Assembly: GCF_035046505.1 (NCBI RefSeq)
Contig: NC_089829.1
Coordinates: 26,489,109-26,553,108, forward strand
Reading direction: 5' to 3'
DNA length: 64,000 nt
Source: Tiliqua scincoides
Lineage: Eukaryota > Chordata > Lepidosauria > Squamata > Scincidae
This document shows, piece after piece, positions 24,601 through 32,260 of the stretch. The translations under genes were made by a program, and so were the position numbers. Position 1 is the first letter of the stretch. Each line of letters begins with the position of its first letter. The notes beneath the pieces are model-generated. The model was not told the origin of the DNA. It saw only the letters and a list, made by a program, of their open reading frames with translations, and did no database searches.

Positions 24601-26712
24601 TGATCGGCCATTAACAACTCCGTTACCACTGTGTTGACACATCTCATTAATTTCACTGGTTGCAGTGGTGCAGCTGAGGCAACTGGCACCAGGGTGCACA
24701 AACATTTTTTAACACACACCCCCATACAACAAAATCAAATGTGATTGATTGATTGATGTATTGCTTGCTGAGTATTGGCATTACAGCTTTGTGTGTTTGT
24801 CACAGAGAAAAACGTTAATATTAATATTTAAGAAAAGCAAGCAATGGGTACAAAAGTAATTTTAAAAAAATGATATGATTAAATCATAACTTCCTGCACA
24901 CGTTTTTTGTGCCGAAAGTTACATCTCTTTGTTTGCTGAAGGCATGGTACCCAGGGCAATTGACCCCCTCCCCTGCCCTTCCCCTTAGCTACGCCACTGA
25001 CTGGTTGATCACTGAAGGCTTGTGACCACTGAAGGCATGTAACTAAAGGAGAACTTCAGAGTAGCAGTTGCTGTGGGTTTCCTCTGTGCATTGCGCAAAG
25101 TTTGCTGGTTGTTGTCGTGTGAAGCAATTCAGGTTCTTGTTGCATCCCAGCCTCCTGGCCTGAAATAAATGGTCACACTTGTTTGTGGCATCTGTAGGCT
25201 CCAGAAGGAACACAAAGGCAGCAATTCATTCCTGGGGCAGTGCCGAAGTTGGGCTGGGCGGGTGGGGAGGTGGGGGCTGAGAAGGACTCTGAGAGGCTCT
25301 CCTCTTTGAAAATGTGTCGGATGCCTGGAATTCAAGAAGAACTAGAGGGTTGTGTGTACATGGAGGAGGTAGTGAGAACTGTCTCTCCTGGGGATCAACA
25401 AGACTCCAGACCTAAGATGTTCTTTTTCAAAGCTGAATTATAAATGCAAAAATCTGTATGCAAACCCACTCACCGAAGGGGAAACTGGATGTGGTTTCTG
25501 GCCATGCAAGGTCTTTTGAGTGCTGGCAGTGCTTGAGAGCCTAGGGAGTACATGTAGACCCTGCTGGAGGAGATCAAAGACCCACCTGCTCCAACAGCTG
25601 GCATCCATATGCTTCCAGGAAGCCCACCCTGAAGGCAACAGCCCTCCCCTATTGCTTGTTCCCAGCATGCATTAGCAATTCAGAGGTACACTGCCTCTCA
25701 ACCTGGAGGCTTCATGTAGTCAGCATGGCTTTTGATACCCTGGTCTTCCACGAATAAGTACACTGATGGTACTGTTTCTGCCAAATGCTAAGCATATGGC
25801 AATAAAACTGAATTGATTTGTTCTGTCCCTGATTTCAAAGCCCAGGGAGGGGGAGAAGGAGGTGGGGGACTGGGAGGGAGGCGGTTCTTAGAGCAATTGA
25901 AAATGGGACACTTGGCTCATTTCTCTTACATTCCCACGCTTGCTCTCCTACTGTGTGACCTGTATATCGAAAAACTCATGACTCAAGTCACAGGAAGTCA
26001 GTGAGGGGCTCAGGATGAGTCCTGATGACTGCCTGTTATGACTCGAGTATGAGTCAAGTCAGAGGGGGCAGAGCCTCGGGTCTGGTCTGGGGAGGTACCT
26101 CTAGCACATTCCTGGTATAAATGCGGACAGTCCAAAGCAATCTTTCATCCAGACCAAGTCCTGCTTAGCTTCTGCAAGGTTACTGCCACCTATGCTGCAG
26201 ATCACACCACACCGTTACGTAGCCCTCTCACTTGCCATATGATCCCTGATTGACTAGGCTTATTCACTAAGTGAGAAGATAACATGGTGCCAGTGGAGGA
26301 AGAGAATGTGGGACTGCTGTGGGTGCAAAAAAAAGTGCAGGGTTGAGGTTATTTCCTTTGTATCTATCTACGCCTTAAGTCTTTTGGGGCAGATTCCTTT
26401 CTTCATTACACATGAAGCACTATGTACACTGACAGAGCAATCATAAGGATGAGAACCCACTTTGCATCCTCAACTCCTCTGTTTCAGCCTGAAAGCATCT
26501 GCATTTGGCAATAATTTGGTTCAGCTCTACTTTCCTAATGCTGAACTACTTACTCTTCATCACTCCACTCAACAGTGTCTCTTTTGCTTTGTCTGCTGCA
26601 GAATTTTGCCAAAGAGTTTGTGATCAGTGACCACAAAGAGCTGGATGAGGATTACATCAAGAGTGAGCTGAAGAAAGCCGGCGGGGCAAATTATGACGCA
26701 CAGACAGAGTAG
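9593..26712 (+). CDS. COTL1: COTL1, coactosin-like F-actin-binding protein (4 coding exons)
   Basis: The coding exons are 9593-9669, 10762-10844, 20947-21104 and 26602-26712. They join in frame to 142 codons plus a TAG stop, exactly the length known for vertebrate COTL1. The product is a cytosolic single-domain ADF-homology (cofilin-fold) protein. In known orthologues it binds the side of actin filaments and also binds 5-lipoxygenase. It starts MATKIDKEAC and ends GGANYDAQTE. Lys75 and Lys131, reported as important for F-actin and 5-lipoxygenase binding, are both present. Against the human protein as I remember it there are about 19 substitutions (around 87% identity), clustered in residues 22-60. 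The start ATG has G at -3 and +4. Intron 3 has a GC donor. MEAK7 lies about 26 kb downstream on the same strand. Confidence 0.98.
9690..9958. repeat. Triple tandem of the short palindromic repeat (COTL1 intron 1)
   Basis: Three successive units, each holding 'catgtctactcggaagtaag' and 'caatggggcttactcccag', lie head to tail with a period near 90 bp, starting 20 bp after the exon 1 donor. The units are very similar, which suggests recent tandem amplification. The minus-strand open frame across them encodes a repeated peptide only because the unit length is nearly a multiple of three. Confidence 0.85.
10090..10280. repeat. Two more palindromic repeat copies (COTL1 intron 1)
   Basis: Copies at about 10,098-10,182 and 10,196-10,278 ('catgtctactcagaagtcag' and 'ctacttagaagtgagtccca'). 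A third follows at 10,405-10,495. The flanking segment 'cttaatacagaaaaagg' near 9970 recurs in diverged form near 10290, so a larger block of about 320 bp including the repeats appears to have been duplicated within intron 1. Confidence 0.75.
10405..10497. repeat. Palindromic repeat copy (COTL1 intron 1)
   Basis: 'cccaatcttatgcatgccta' to 'ggctaggattgcagcct' is another unit. The sequence before it ('gccagaggctggctggtttg') repeats that near 10,050, supporting duplication of the whole block. Confidence 0.75.
10762..10844 (+). CDS. COTL1: COTL1 coding exon 2
   Basis: The acceptor is CTTCTCAAG|GGTGAC and the donor is ACAG|GTAAAG. It completes Trp26 and encodes VTFKYDGSTIVPG (residues 27-39) on to Cys52-Thr53, ending phase 1 in Asp54. 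The segment GHHGSDYEEFTRQ is the most diverged part of the protein. Confidence 0.97.
10845..12947. other. COTL1 intron 2, 5' part: no further gene
   Basis: Mostly single-copy-looking intron sequence with an A-run at 12,630-12,646. The long minus-strand open frame at 11,212-11,910 has no recognisable domain and is probably chance in AT-rich DNA. Confidence 0.5.
12948..14210 (-). mobile_element. CR1 LINE, 5'-truncated, with 331-codon open RT end
   Basis: The minus strand holds an uninterrupted frame from about 14,205 to the stop at 13,132. It encodes the C-terminal half of a CR1 reverse transcriptase: KAFNTVPHQRLL, then GVPQGSVLGPVLFNLFIND, then the catalytic FADD motif (residues 59-62 counted from the first Met), the EKVQKRATKMI region and the terminal SITGYKP. 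A 3' UTR of about 180 bp follows at 12,948-13,131. The missing 5' part (endonuclease and N-terminal RT) is a normal LINE truncation. The open frame suggests a fairly recent insertion in COTL1 intron 2. No obvious target duplication was found. Confidence 0.95.
14281..14350 (-). repeat. tRNA-derived SINE tail fragment
   Basis: 'ttgactcagtacaaagcagc' followed by 'tttctgtgttcc' matches the end of the tRNA-derived SINE family also seen at 37.85-38.05 kb. Confidence 0.45.
14480..14608. repeat. 101-bp tandem duplication beside a transposon end
   Basis: 'gcttccaagaaaggaa' occurs at 14,489 and again about 101 bp later at 14,590. Each copy is followed by a Tigger-like left end ('cagattggccctcattatcc' and 'caggttggctctcattatct'). 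The unit therefore contains both host sequence and the transposon's left terminus, so it duplicated after insertion. Confidence 0.7.
14609..15105. mobile_element. Tigger/pogo-like DNA transposon remnant
   Basis: Left end 'caggttggctctcatta' and right end 'aaggagggtctacctg' are inverted repeats flanked on both sides by TA (14,607-14,608 and 15,106-15,107), the target duplication of Tc1/mariner-pogo elements. The interior contains repeated 'gcctcagaagg'-type motifs on both strands. No transposase frame is present. Confidence 0.7.
15570..15808 (+). repeat. tRNA-derived SINE interrupted by a palindromic repeat
   Basis: A B-box-like 'agttgaatccc' near 15,609 follows 'ctttgcaagcagatgatcc', and the SINE end 'ggccctagctgcctgactca' is at about 15,770-15,790. 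Between them, 'acttgcttctgaatagacat' (15,710-15,745) is half of the short palindromic repeat, apparently inserted into the SINE. Confidence 0.65.
16455..16545. repeat. Short palindromic repeat copy
   Basis: 'gccatcctatgcacgc' to 'gagtatacatgcacagggct' is a diverged full-length copy in COTL1 intron 2. Confidence 0.65.
16546..17624. other. COTL1 intron 2, no recognised element
   Basis: Contains a C-run at 16,606-16,615 and a pyrimidine-rich region at 17,095-17,120. A fragment 'catcccagggtggagctca' near 17,400 resembles the widespread LINE/SINE tail. No exon was recognised. Confidence 0.4.
17625..17757 (+). repeat. MIR-like (core-SINE) fragment
   Basis: 'cacagtagccctgtgaggtg' followed by 'agtgactcatccaagtttgc', 'tcagcaagc' and 'ctaagcactaca' reads like the 3' half of a MIR-type SINE. 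It is old and diverged. Confidence 0.55.
18385..18448. repeat. Partial short palindromic repeat copy
   Basis: 'cacaatgggactggtttctg' followed by 'agtaaacatgtgagggattg' matches the right half of the repeat. Confidence 0.55.
18803..18915 (+). repeat. tRNA-derived SINE head
   Basis: An A-box-like 'tggtgcagcggttag' and a B-box-like 'ggtttgaatctcg' are spaced as in a tRNA gene, giving an RNA polymerase III promoter. The body that follows ('tccaaccattgatctatcca') is SINE-like, not tRNA-like. It lies in COTL1 intron 2. Confidence 0.65.
18955..19157 (-). repeat. tRNA-derived SINE, reverse strand, plus SINE tail
   Basis: The reverse complement contains 'ggttcaagccc', a perfect B box, at about 18,993-19,003, preceded by the tRNA-like head. 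The flanking segment 19,075-19,157 ('ctaccttgcaggcttattgtgaaggc') is a plus-strand SINE tail, into which the hAT element at 19,166 inserted. Confidence 0.6.
19166..19607 (+). mobile_element. hAT-type element, perfect 8-bp target duplication
   Basis: The ends 'caggggtgtccaaagttttt' and 'ggtttgggcacccctg' are inverted repeats. They are bordered by an exact 8-bp duplication, tcctagag (19,158-19,165 and 19,608-19,615). This CAGGGGTGTCCAAA end is a common vertebrate hAT terminus. The 442-bp element lies in COTL1 intron 2 and carries no transposase frame. Confidence 0.93.
19616..20946. other. COTL1 intron 2, 3' part
   Basis: No transposon was recognised. T- and A-runs lie at 19,777-19,801. Pyrimidine-rich DNA precedes the exon 3 acceptor (20,915-20,946). 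Confidence 0.45.
20947..21104 (+). CDS. COTL1: COTL1 coding exon 3 (GC donor)
   Basis: The acceptor is TCCCCCCAG|ATGACATCC. It encodes DDIRLFGFVRFTTGDAM on through Lys75, LITWIGESVSG and KTGTDKTLVKEVVQ (residues 54-106). The exon ends at phase 0, and the next bases are GCAAGT, so the donor is CAG|GCAAGT. No GT donor close by keeps the known protein sequence, so this is a GC-AG intron with an otherwise ideal consensus. Confidence 0.97.
21760..22125. repeat. Unclassified dispersed repeat
   Basis: A block with 'tctttctcttctgctctgct' and 'cagtccaggaaatgggagga' recurs in diverged form at 23,400-23,600, 48,390-48,610 and 61,565-61,695, where 'gccccttgccatctgctgcc'-like text follows. It is a moderately old interspersed family that I cannot place. 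Confidence 0.5.
22768..23213. mobile_element. Harbinger-like element, longer degenerate copy
   Basis: It opens 'gtgcaatcctaatctctcc' and closes 'gttaggattgggctg', with the interior 'gtgccagcaggaatgcctg' and 'aggcccaggagggg'-type text. A second diverged copy of the same interior lies at about 23,640-23,955, and another with related text at about 38,240-38,760. Confidence 0.45.
23265..23600. repeat. LINE 3'-end fragment plus unclassified repeat
   Basis: 23,265-23,395 reads as a reverse-strand CR1/L2-group 3' end ('gcatcctgtattcagcagtg' and 'gcccataagcaggacatga'). 23,400-23,600 is another copy of the dispersed repeat of 21,760. Confidence 0.5.
23979..24157. mobile_element. Harbinger-like MITE
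   Basis: The ends 'gggcccaaccctatacag' and 'gttggataggactgggccc' are inverted repeats, with flanking triplets TAA (23,976-23,978) and TGA (24,158-24,160). It lies in COTL1 intron 3. Confidence 0.65.
24165..24440 (+). repeat. LINE (CR1/L2 group) 3'-end fragment
   Basis: 'tgggcctcctggagaagtg' to 'ctgtggtttgatccagtagg' is the recognisable terminal portion. The 5' part is diverged. Confidence 0.5.
24663..24999 (+). mobile_element. hAT-type element, family D, perfect 8-bp target duplication
   Basis: The left end 'cagtggtgcagctgaggca' and right end 'cccttagctacgccactg' are inverted repeats. Both sides carry the exact octamer actggttg (24,655-24,662 and 25,000-25,007). Family D (CAGTGGCRTAGCTAAGG ends) also occurs at 31,444, 47,485 and 59,506. 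The interior contains a small (GATT)n run at 24,744. Confidence 0.93.
25555..25715 (-). repeat. LINE (CR1/L2 group) 3'-end fragment
   Basis: The reverse complement reads 'ggaggcttcatg'-type text through 'ggcttcctggaagcatatgg' to 'gatctcctccagcagggtc', the same terminal region as at 7.0-7.3 kb and 36.7 kb. Confidence 0.55.
25716..26601. other. COTL1 intron 3, 3' part
   Basis: No transposon or exon was recognised apart from the polypyrimidine tract before exon 4. 'ttcctggtataaatgcgg' near 26,110 looks like a TATA-type sequence, but nothing else supports a promoter there. Confidence 0.4.
26602..26712 (+). CDS. COTL1: COTL1 coding exon 4 and stop
   Basis: The acceptor is GTCTGCTGCAG|AATTTT. It encodes NFAKEFVISDHKELDEDY, then IKSELKKAGGANYDAQTE, then TAG at 26,710-26,712 (residues 107-142). 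Lys131 lies in the ELKK motif. The C-terminus is identical to the mammalian protein as I recall it. Confidence 0.98.
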   Translation, partial: NFAKEFVISDHKELDEDYIKSELKKAGGANYDAQTE

Positions 26713-27164
26713 AATGTAATGTGCCTCCTGCAACCACCTGCCTGGACCAGGAAGGGAGGGGAGGAAAAGCACAATGCATCTTCCGCATCAAAGCTGGGAG
26801 ATGACCCAAGGCAAGCCAGAGGACGACGCTACTCCAATATGTGCATCTCCAGAGTCCCTTCCTGTCTCCCAGGGTGGACCATGGTTCTTCGTGCCATCCA
26901 ACAAAACATCTCCTTCATATACAATCTTTCCTTTTCATATTTTTTTTTAAATTTTATCTCTTTCTCTTTAACAAATGTTACATGGGTACTTGGCTCCATA
27001 AGCACATGTCGGTATGTTCTGTATAAGTTCTATTCTTTTGTCTGGTAGATCCATCAATGGGCTGGAAAGCCTGCAATTGTGGCTTAAAGATGACACTTGC
27101 ACTTCTGTGAAATCACATGACTTCCAAATAGCCAGAAAGACTGAAGCACTCCCAGGAGTTATGT

Positions 27165-27405
27165 GCGAAGTTAAGCGTACAACCTGATCATATGTGTGCT
27201 TTCTTGGAAGTAAATCCCACTGTATTCAGTGAATGACTCCCCAGTAAGCATGCCTTATTAACAGTGTGATCCTAAGCATGTTTATGGGAAAGTAACATCT
27301 CCTGAGCTCAAGGGGACTGACTCCCAAGAAAGCGAATGCACACTTAGCTGGAAGCCAGCTCTGTTAAACACATGGGGCTGAGTAAATATGAGTAGGATTT
27401 TGCTG
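27165..27405. repeat. Two palindromic repeat copies inside the COTL1 3' UTR
   Basis: 'gcgtacaacctgatcatatg' to 'cagtaagcatgccttatt' and 'gtgatcctaagcatgtttat' to 'gagtaaatatgagtaggat' are two diverged units. Confidence 0.6.
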
Positions 27406-28424
27406 CCAGTTACGTAGAGTAGTTCATTAGATAGTACAGTATTTTTCAAAAACAAGCCACTTTTGTTTGGCAAGGCTGAAACCTGCTCCTACCAATACCA
27501 GTAACAACTGGACATGAGTTGAAATATTCCACAGAGAGAATGTTGATTGGTAGTTGGGGGGGGGGAATGGCAGTGGGGGGAGGAGGTAGTCTCCAGTCAG
27601 CTCACCAATGAACAAGAAGGAATATAATTTGCCTTAACTGAATTGTTTAGCCATGTGTGCTATGCTTCCCCCCTTTCCTTTAAAAAAAAAAAGTGCTTTT
27701 CTTTTTTTTTAATTTTTTTTAAGTTGTGATAACAGCTGTAAACAGGGTGGGTTAGGGGAGTAAAATATCTGATCATTTGATTGTACTGTTTTGTACATTT
27801 TTTAAAAAAATCCCTGGATTTGTGTTTGGAATATTTTCTTGTATGAGACGACGACTGCTGAGAACTCACAGATAAATGCACAATTGCATTGGTTACACTC
27901 TGTGAAGTGTGGTTGCTGGGCAGCTGCCTTTTGTTTCGATGTGCTTGCACAGCGATGAACGGGAGATGTGTGGCAAACTGCACCCCTCCCCCTTGATTTG
28001 TCATTCAGAATGTCAAGGCTTGAATCAGAAGTGAAGTCTATATTACAAATTTTAAACCAGTGTCAAAACCATTCCATGGCAACGTCTCTCAATTAAGAGA
28101 TCTTGTGCAGTGCAGGAGGCAGGCTTGGTGTCGCCACGAGGCACCAAAAATCACAACCACCCGCTCCCCCAGATGGCTGATCCCAGCTGCCATTTTCCCC
28201 AAGAATAATACTTATGTCGGGGCATTGTGGGAAAAACTGGTGGTCACCAGTCATTGTCTACCAAGAGGAGTGACCATGTCTCATTGCAGCTACTGATAAG
28301 GGTCAGTGACCTCTATCCAAATCCCAGGCACCTTTCCAGTGTCACCAATTCCAGGATCCTTTGGGAGAAGCCATGACAGTTTACAGGTTTAAAGTTTTGA
28401 GTATAGATGTGCACAGAGCTTTAG

Positions 28425-28520
28425 CCTGCAGTCCTAAACTCACGTACCTGAGAGTAAATCCTATCAAGCACTATAGGACTTGGATCTGAGTAAACAGGCA
28501 TAGGATTGCAGTGTACTACT
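28425..28520. repeat. Palindromic repeat copy near the COTL1 3' end
   Basis: 'tgcagtcctaaactcacgta' to 'gagtaaacaggcataggatt', a full-length unit about 200 bp before the polyadenylation signal. Confidence 0.65.
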
Positions 28521-28725
28521 CTCCCTTTTTATAACCCCAGTAAATCCATCTTTAGCATTCGGAGGTTTAAAAATAGCATAGGTGCGGTTTTGTTAGTTAT
28601 AAAAGGAAGACTTGCATTGTACTATTTTTATAATCCCCCCTCACCCATTCATACAGATAACCAACAGGATTTTGTTTGGAGGGTGGAAATTGTGCTCTTT
28701 TGAGACTGGGGAAAAAGTCATCTCT

Positions 28726-28736
28726 AATAAAATAAA
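28726..28736 (+). terminator. COTL1: COTL1 polyadenylation signal pair
   Basis: Two overlapping AATAAA hexamers at 28,726-28,731 and 28,731-28,736, with a GT/T-rich element beginning about 5 bp later. Confidence 0.6.
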
Positions 28737-28755
28737 AAATTTGTGTTTTTTTCTC

Positions 28756-29193
28756 CTGGAATTATTATTCATTTATTGATATGCAAGTAAATGCAGATTA
28801 AACTGATTCATTCATCAACCCAAACAATGTTGATGGATCAATTCAGATTTGTTTAAGTCATCCTTCTCAGAAATGAGTCACATGGATACTGTGACCTCCC
28901 AAGATAGTGCTCAAAAGACTGCCAACTTTGTGTAATTCAGTCTCACACAACAACCTTGCAGTGTTGGCTTTTGGGAAAGTAGAGCTGAGGGGGTGGCTGT
29001 CCTGATCCAGCCGCTTCTCGCAACATGCTGCAAAACTTTCAGCATGCACTCAAAAAAGGGTTCCTACAGCAAAAACTGGGCTGTTGCACTCATTAAGTGT
29101 TTGGAGATAGCAAACATCGTTTAGAGAAGCTCCATTCATCAAAGGAAAGGATTGAGAAGAAGCTTCATTGCAACAGCCCCCACCCCACCAGTG
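28756..29193. other. Intergenic, no recognised element
   Basis: Between the COTL1 3' end and the next hAT element. No exon or repeat was recognised. Confidence 0.4.
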
Positions 29194-29520
29194 CAGGGTG
29201 ACCAGATGTCATAACTGCAAAAGAGGACAAGACATCCCAAAATGTAGGACATCAAGAAAAATGTAGGACATGACAAAATAAAAGCTGAAAACACTTGTAT
29301 ATTGCTTTATGTGGTTAATTTAAACCCTAGAATACTTATTATTAAATTTAAAACTATATTACATATAATTTATTACATAAAATTTATTAATTACAAGAAG
29401 GCTATGTGCTGCCTGCAGGGGCTACTCACAGGGAAAAGGAGGACATTTAAAGTTCTTTCTCAGGACATGAGGCTGAAAAAGAGGATATATCCTGGAAAAA
29501 GAGGACATCTGGTCACCCTG
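29194..29520 (+). mobile_element. hAT-type MITE, family A
   Basis: The ends 'cagggtgaccagatgtcat' and 'gaggacatctggtcaccctg' are inverted repeats. The flanks caccagtg (29,186-29,193) and ccccagtg (29,521-29,528) match at 7 of 8 bases. It is closely similar in its interior to the 2523 copy ('gtaggacatcaagaaaaatg'). Confidence 0.88.
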
Positions 29521-29884
29521 CCCCAGTGATTCTTCAGGTTTCAGTCAAAGTCTGCTTCTGGCAAACTATGGGATAATGTTTCACATATGTTTTTTGACAC
29601 CCTGGAGTCTGGGAGCGCATTAAACTGGATTAATAGTTGGCAAGCCTGGGACACAGCAGTGATGCTCCTAATCTTCACTACAATATGCTAAGCACCCAGA
29701 ACACTTAATGCTCAAGGGAGTGGGTGGAGATTCCTTGGTAATTATCACTGTATTAACCCTGTCTTTAGTCTGTCCCATCAATCTCACTATAAATAATTTC
29801 ACCTGCCCCCTCCACACTCTGAAACTTGGAGTTTCTAATCAGTCCATGGAGCAAAACAAAATGAAACTAGATGCCCTGGGATGA

Positions 29885-29985
29885 GCCTATGTTGGCATGA
29901 CCCTTTGGGGAAGGTTCTTATTCAGGATTGAACTCCTGACCTTTGAAGCCAAGGGCGCACATGTGCAGCTGTAGCTCTGAAGATG
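29885..29985 (-). repeat. tRNA-derived SINE head, reverse strand
   Basis: The reverse complement has a B-box-like 'agttcaatcct' and a tRNA-like head ending in 'cagagctacagctgc'. Confidence 0.5.
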
Positions 29986-30958
29986 GGTAATGCAGTCACT
30001 GTCCCTGATAGCTTATGTATTGGGACACAGCCAACTCTTAACTCTCTTCTTAGAAGGATTATGCTGGCAATTCTCAAGATTCATACCAAAGCTTGAGGTT
30101 GTCATAAGCACTGAGTTTGACATTGGGCATTCTGCCACTGCTAGGAAAAAAAACATGGGTCACAGTACCTTTGGCCTTAGAGAACCAAAAAAAAAAGTTT
30201 GGGTAAAGTTTTGTGACTGACAAAACTCTGCACAAATTTCAGGGCAATGTATGCTTGTATTAGTGGGGTAGTGCTGGAGTTGCCTTTCTCTAGCCCTGCA
30301 GCAGGACATTGGTGTGTGACAGTCAGAAGTTCCACAGATGCTGCTTCCCCCATCACTGAATCCTCTTGCTAGGACATGCTTTTAAGACTGGGGCTGAAAG
30401 CATTTCATGCCTTCCTGGAAGGGAGGAACAAAACTCTGGTGTCTAATGCAGCTTGTCAAAGTTGGCAGTCACCAGTAGCTCATGAGTGGTGGGAGAAACT
30501 ACTGAAGCAGTCCCACCTGGAGAGTGGGATGATCTCATACACTGCAGCAGTTTTTTTTCCTGAGGGACAATCCCTATTCCCTATTTTTTAGTACCTGTGA
30601 ATCACTACCCCCCCCCCCTCTTATTTTGCCTTTTGGGGAGTTGTCTGGGATACCTTAAAATGTTTAGTGTGTATTGATATTTCTTGTTATCATTTACATA
30701 GCTCCATTGATATGCATGTCACATGACAAAGTACCGGTGGATTCCCCCTTATCCAGACTCCCACTACCTGTCATTGTGGGGAAAAAAAACATACTAGAAA
30801 AAAAGACACTCAGACATTGGTCTCTCTATATTTACACAAGCTTGCAAACTGCAGAAGCTGAGCTGTTTGCAGGGCAATTAGCAGCTCTCTTGCAAACTGC
30901 AGGAGCTCAGCTCTTTGCAGGGCAGTTAACAGCTATCTGATTTTTGAATAGCCTAAGG

Positions 30959-32092
30959 CAGTGGTTCTCAAACCTTTTAGCACTGGGACCCGCTTTTTAG
31001 AATGACAATCTGTTGGGGCACACCAGAAGGAATGTCATTAACCTGGGAGTGATGTCATGGCCGGAAATGACACCATCAAGCAAGAAATTTTTTAACACCC
31101 TCGTACATCAAAATCAAATCAAATCAAGTAAGTAAATTAAAAGTTTACAATAAATTTAAGTTTTAAAAATATTTAAAATAAAGAACCCTCCTAAACCCCT
31201 CCTAAGCAGTTGAGGATCTGTTTAATAAACATTCCAAAGGCTGCAATCCTACCCATACTTACCAGGGAGTAAGTCCCATTGACTATCATTGTTAAAAACA
31301 AATACATACTAGCCTGTTAAAAGAACAGATCTGTCACCTCTCCCCAAATGCAGTCACATATCATCAAGTGTAATATATTCAAAATAAAAGACACATCAAA
31401 ATGAATGGGGACCCACCTGAATTTGGCTCACGATTCTCTGGATCAGTGGCATAGCTAAGGGGGTGCAGGGGTAGCAGTTGCACCGGGCATCAAGCTGAGC
31501 TTGACACTAGTGACCAAAATTGTGAAAATCTTGGTATGTATGAATAATACCACCATGTTATATATCATTGGAAAGGTAATTTAATGCAGAGTGCAATGAA
31601 ACAAACTGCACTGGTATATCTGTTTTTTATCAAAAGTTATGGCCAATTAACCAGAAAATGAAAACAACTGCCTTGTGAAACAAAATGTGGATTTGCTTAA
31701 CTCCAAATAGACCTATGAGACTGTTTGTTCTGAGTGTCAATGAGATGTTATTATGATACAACATGGAATTAATAACTTTTTGTTTATTTACTTAGTTAAA
31801 TTTGATTTTGTCACACGGGGGGGATTTTTACAAAATGTTATTTGATCCCAGGTTGTAGATACCGTAGATGCCTTAGCTATACCACTGACTGGGGGGAGGC
31901 AGCAGAGCAAGTGGGTGGTGAGCTGCTGGGGGGAAGAGGTGGGTTCCTCCCAATTTTCACTTTTTAAAAAGCCTGGGTGTGATGTCACTTCTGGATGTGA
32001 CATCACTTCCGGGGCAACATTTTGAACTTGGCACCAGGAAATGCGATCATTAGCTATGCCACTGCTCCCAATCCCGAGTTTGAGAAACACTG
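30959..32092 (+). mobile_element. hAT family B element, nested in the family C element
   Basis: The ends 'cagtggttctcaaacc' and 'gagtttgagaaacactg' are inverted repeats flanked by gcctaagg (30,951-30,958) and gcctaaaa (32,093-32,100), 6 of 8 matching. Its right third is displaced by the family D insertion at 31,444-32,064. Confidence 0.82.
31444..32064 (+). mobile_element. hAT family D element(s), nested in the family B element
   Basis: Begins 'cagtggcatagctaagg' and ends 'cattagctatgccactg', with flanks ctctggat and ctcccaat (5 of 8). A second complete right end, 'ccttagctataccactg', stops at 31,887, so two family D copies may be stacked here. The first 444 bp share the 'aataataccacca' and 'caatgaaacaaac' core with the 47,485 copy, while the rest resembles the 59,506 copy. 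Confidence 0.75.
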
Positions 32093-32194
32093 GCCTAAAA
32101 GCTTTAGGCAATTAGTTATCTGATCTTTTCATCACCATGTTTTTGTTAGAGACTCTGTGGGACCCCCTGGAAATCAGGTCATGATCCACAGTTT

Positions 32195-32260
32195 GAGAAA
32201 CGCTGCGTTCGTGAAAGGTGGATGCATCTCAATCCACCATTCACGAACACAGCATTTCTC
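32195..32260. repeat. Small hairpin (28-bp arms)
   Basis: 32,195-32,222 and 32,233-32,260 are inverted repeats with 25 of 28 positions pairing and a 10-base loop. The left arm overlaps the right end of the family C element, so the hairpin probably belongs to, or was copied from, that terminus. Confidence 0.75.

Larger units (their letters stand above)
26713..28755 (+). other. COTL1: COTL1 3' UTR (inferred)
   Basis: The likely 3' UTR runs from the stop to just past two overlapping AATAAA hexamers at 28,726-28,736, followed by a T/G-rich stretch ('ttgtgtttttttctcctgg') suitable as a downstream element. That makes about 2.0 kb. It contains at least three copies of the short palindromic repeat (27,165-27,405 and 28,425-28,520). 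The end is inferred, and an earlier cleavage site cannot be excluded. Confidence 0.6.
30822..32207 (+). mobile_element. Outer hAT family C element split by nested insertions
   Basis: Outer family C text ('cttgcaaactgcaggagctc', then 'cagctatctga') breaks off near 30,958 and resumes after 32,092 ('ttagttatctgatcttttc') to its right end 'cacagtttgagaaacgctg'. The order is the same as in the intact relative at 8,163-8,526. A tandem 46-bp duplication ('cttgcaaactgcag') lies at 30,840-30,935. The left terminus is not clear. Confidence 0.7.
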
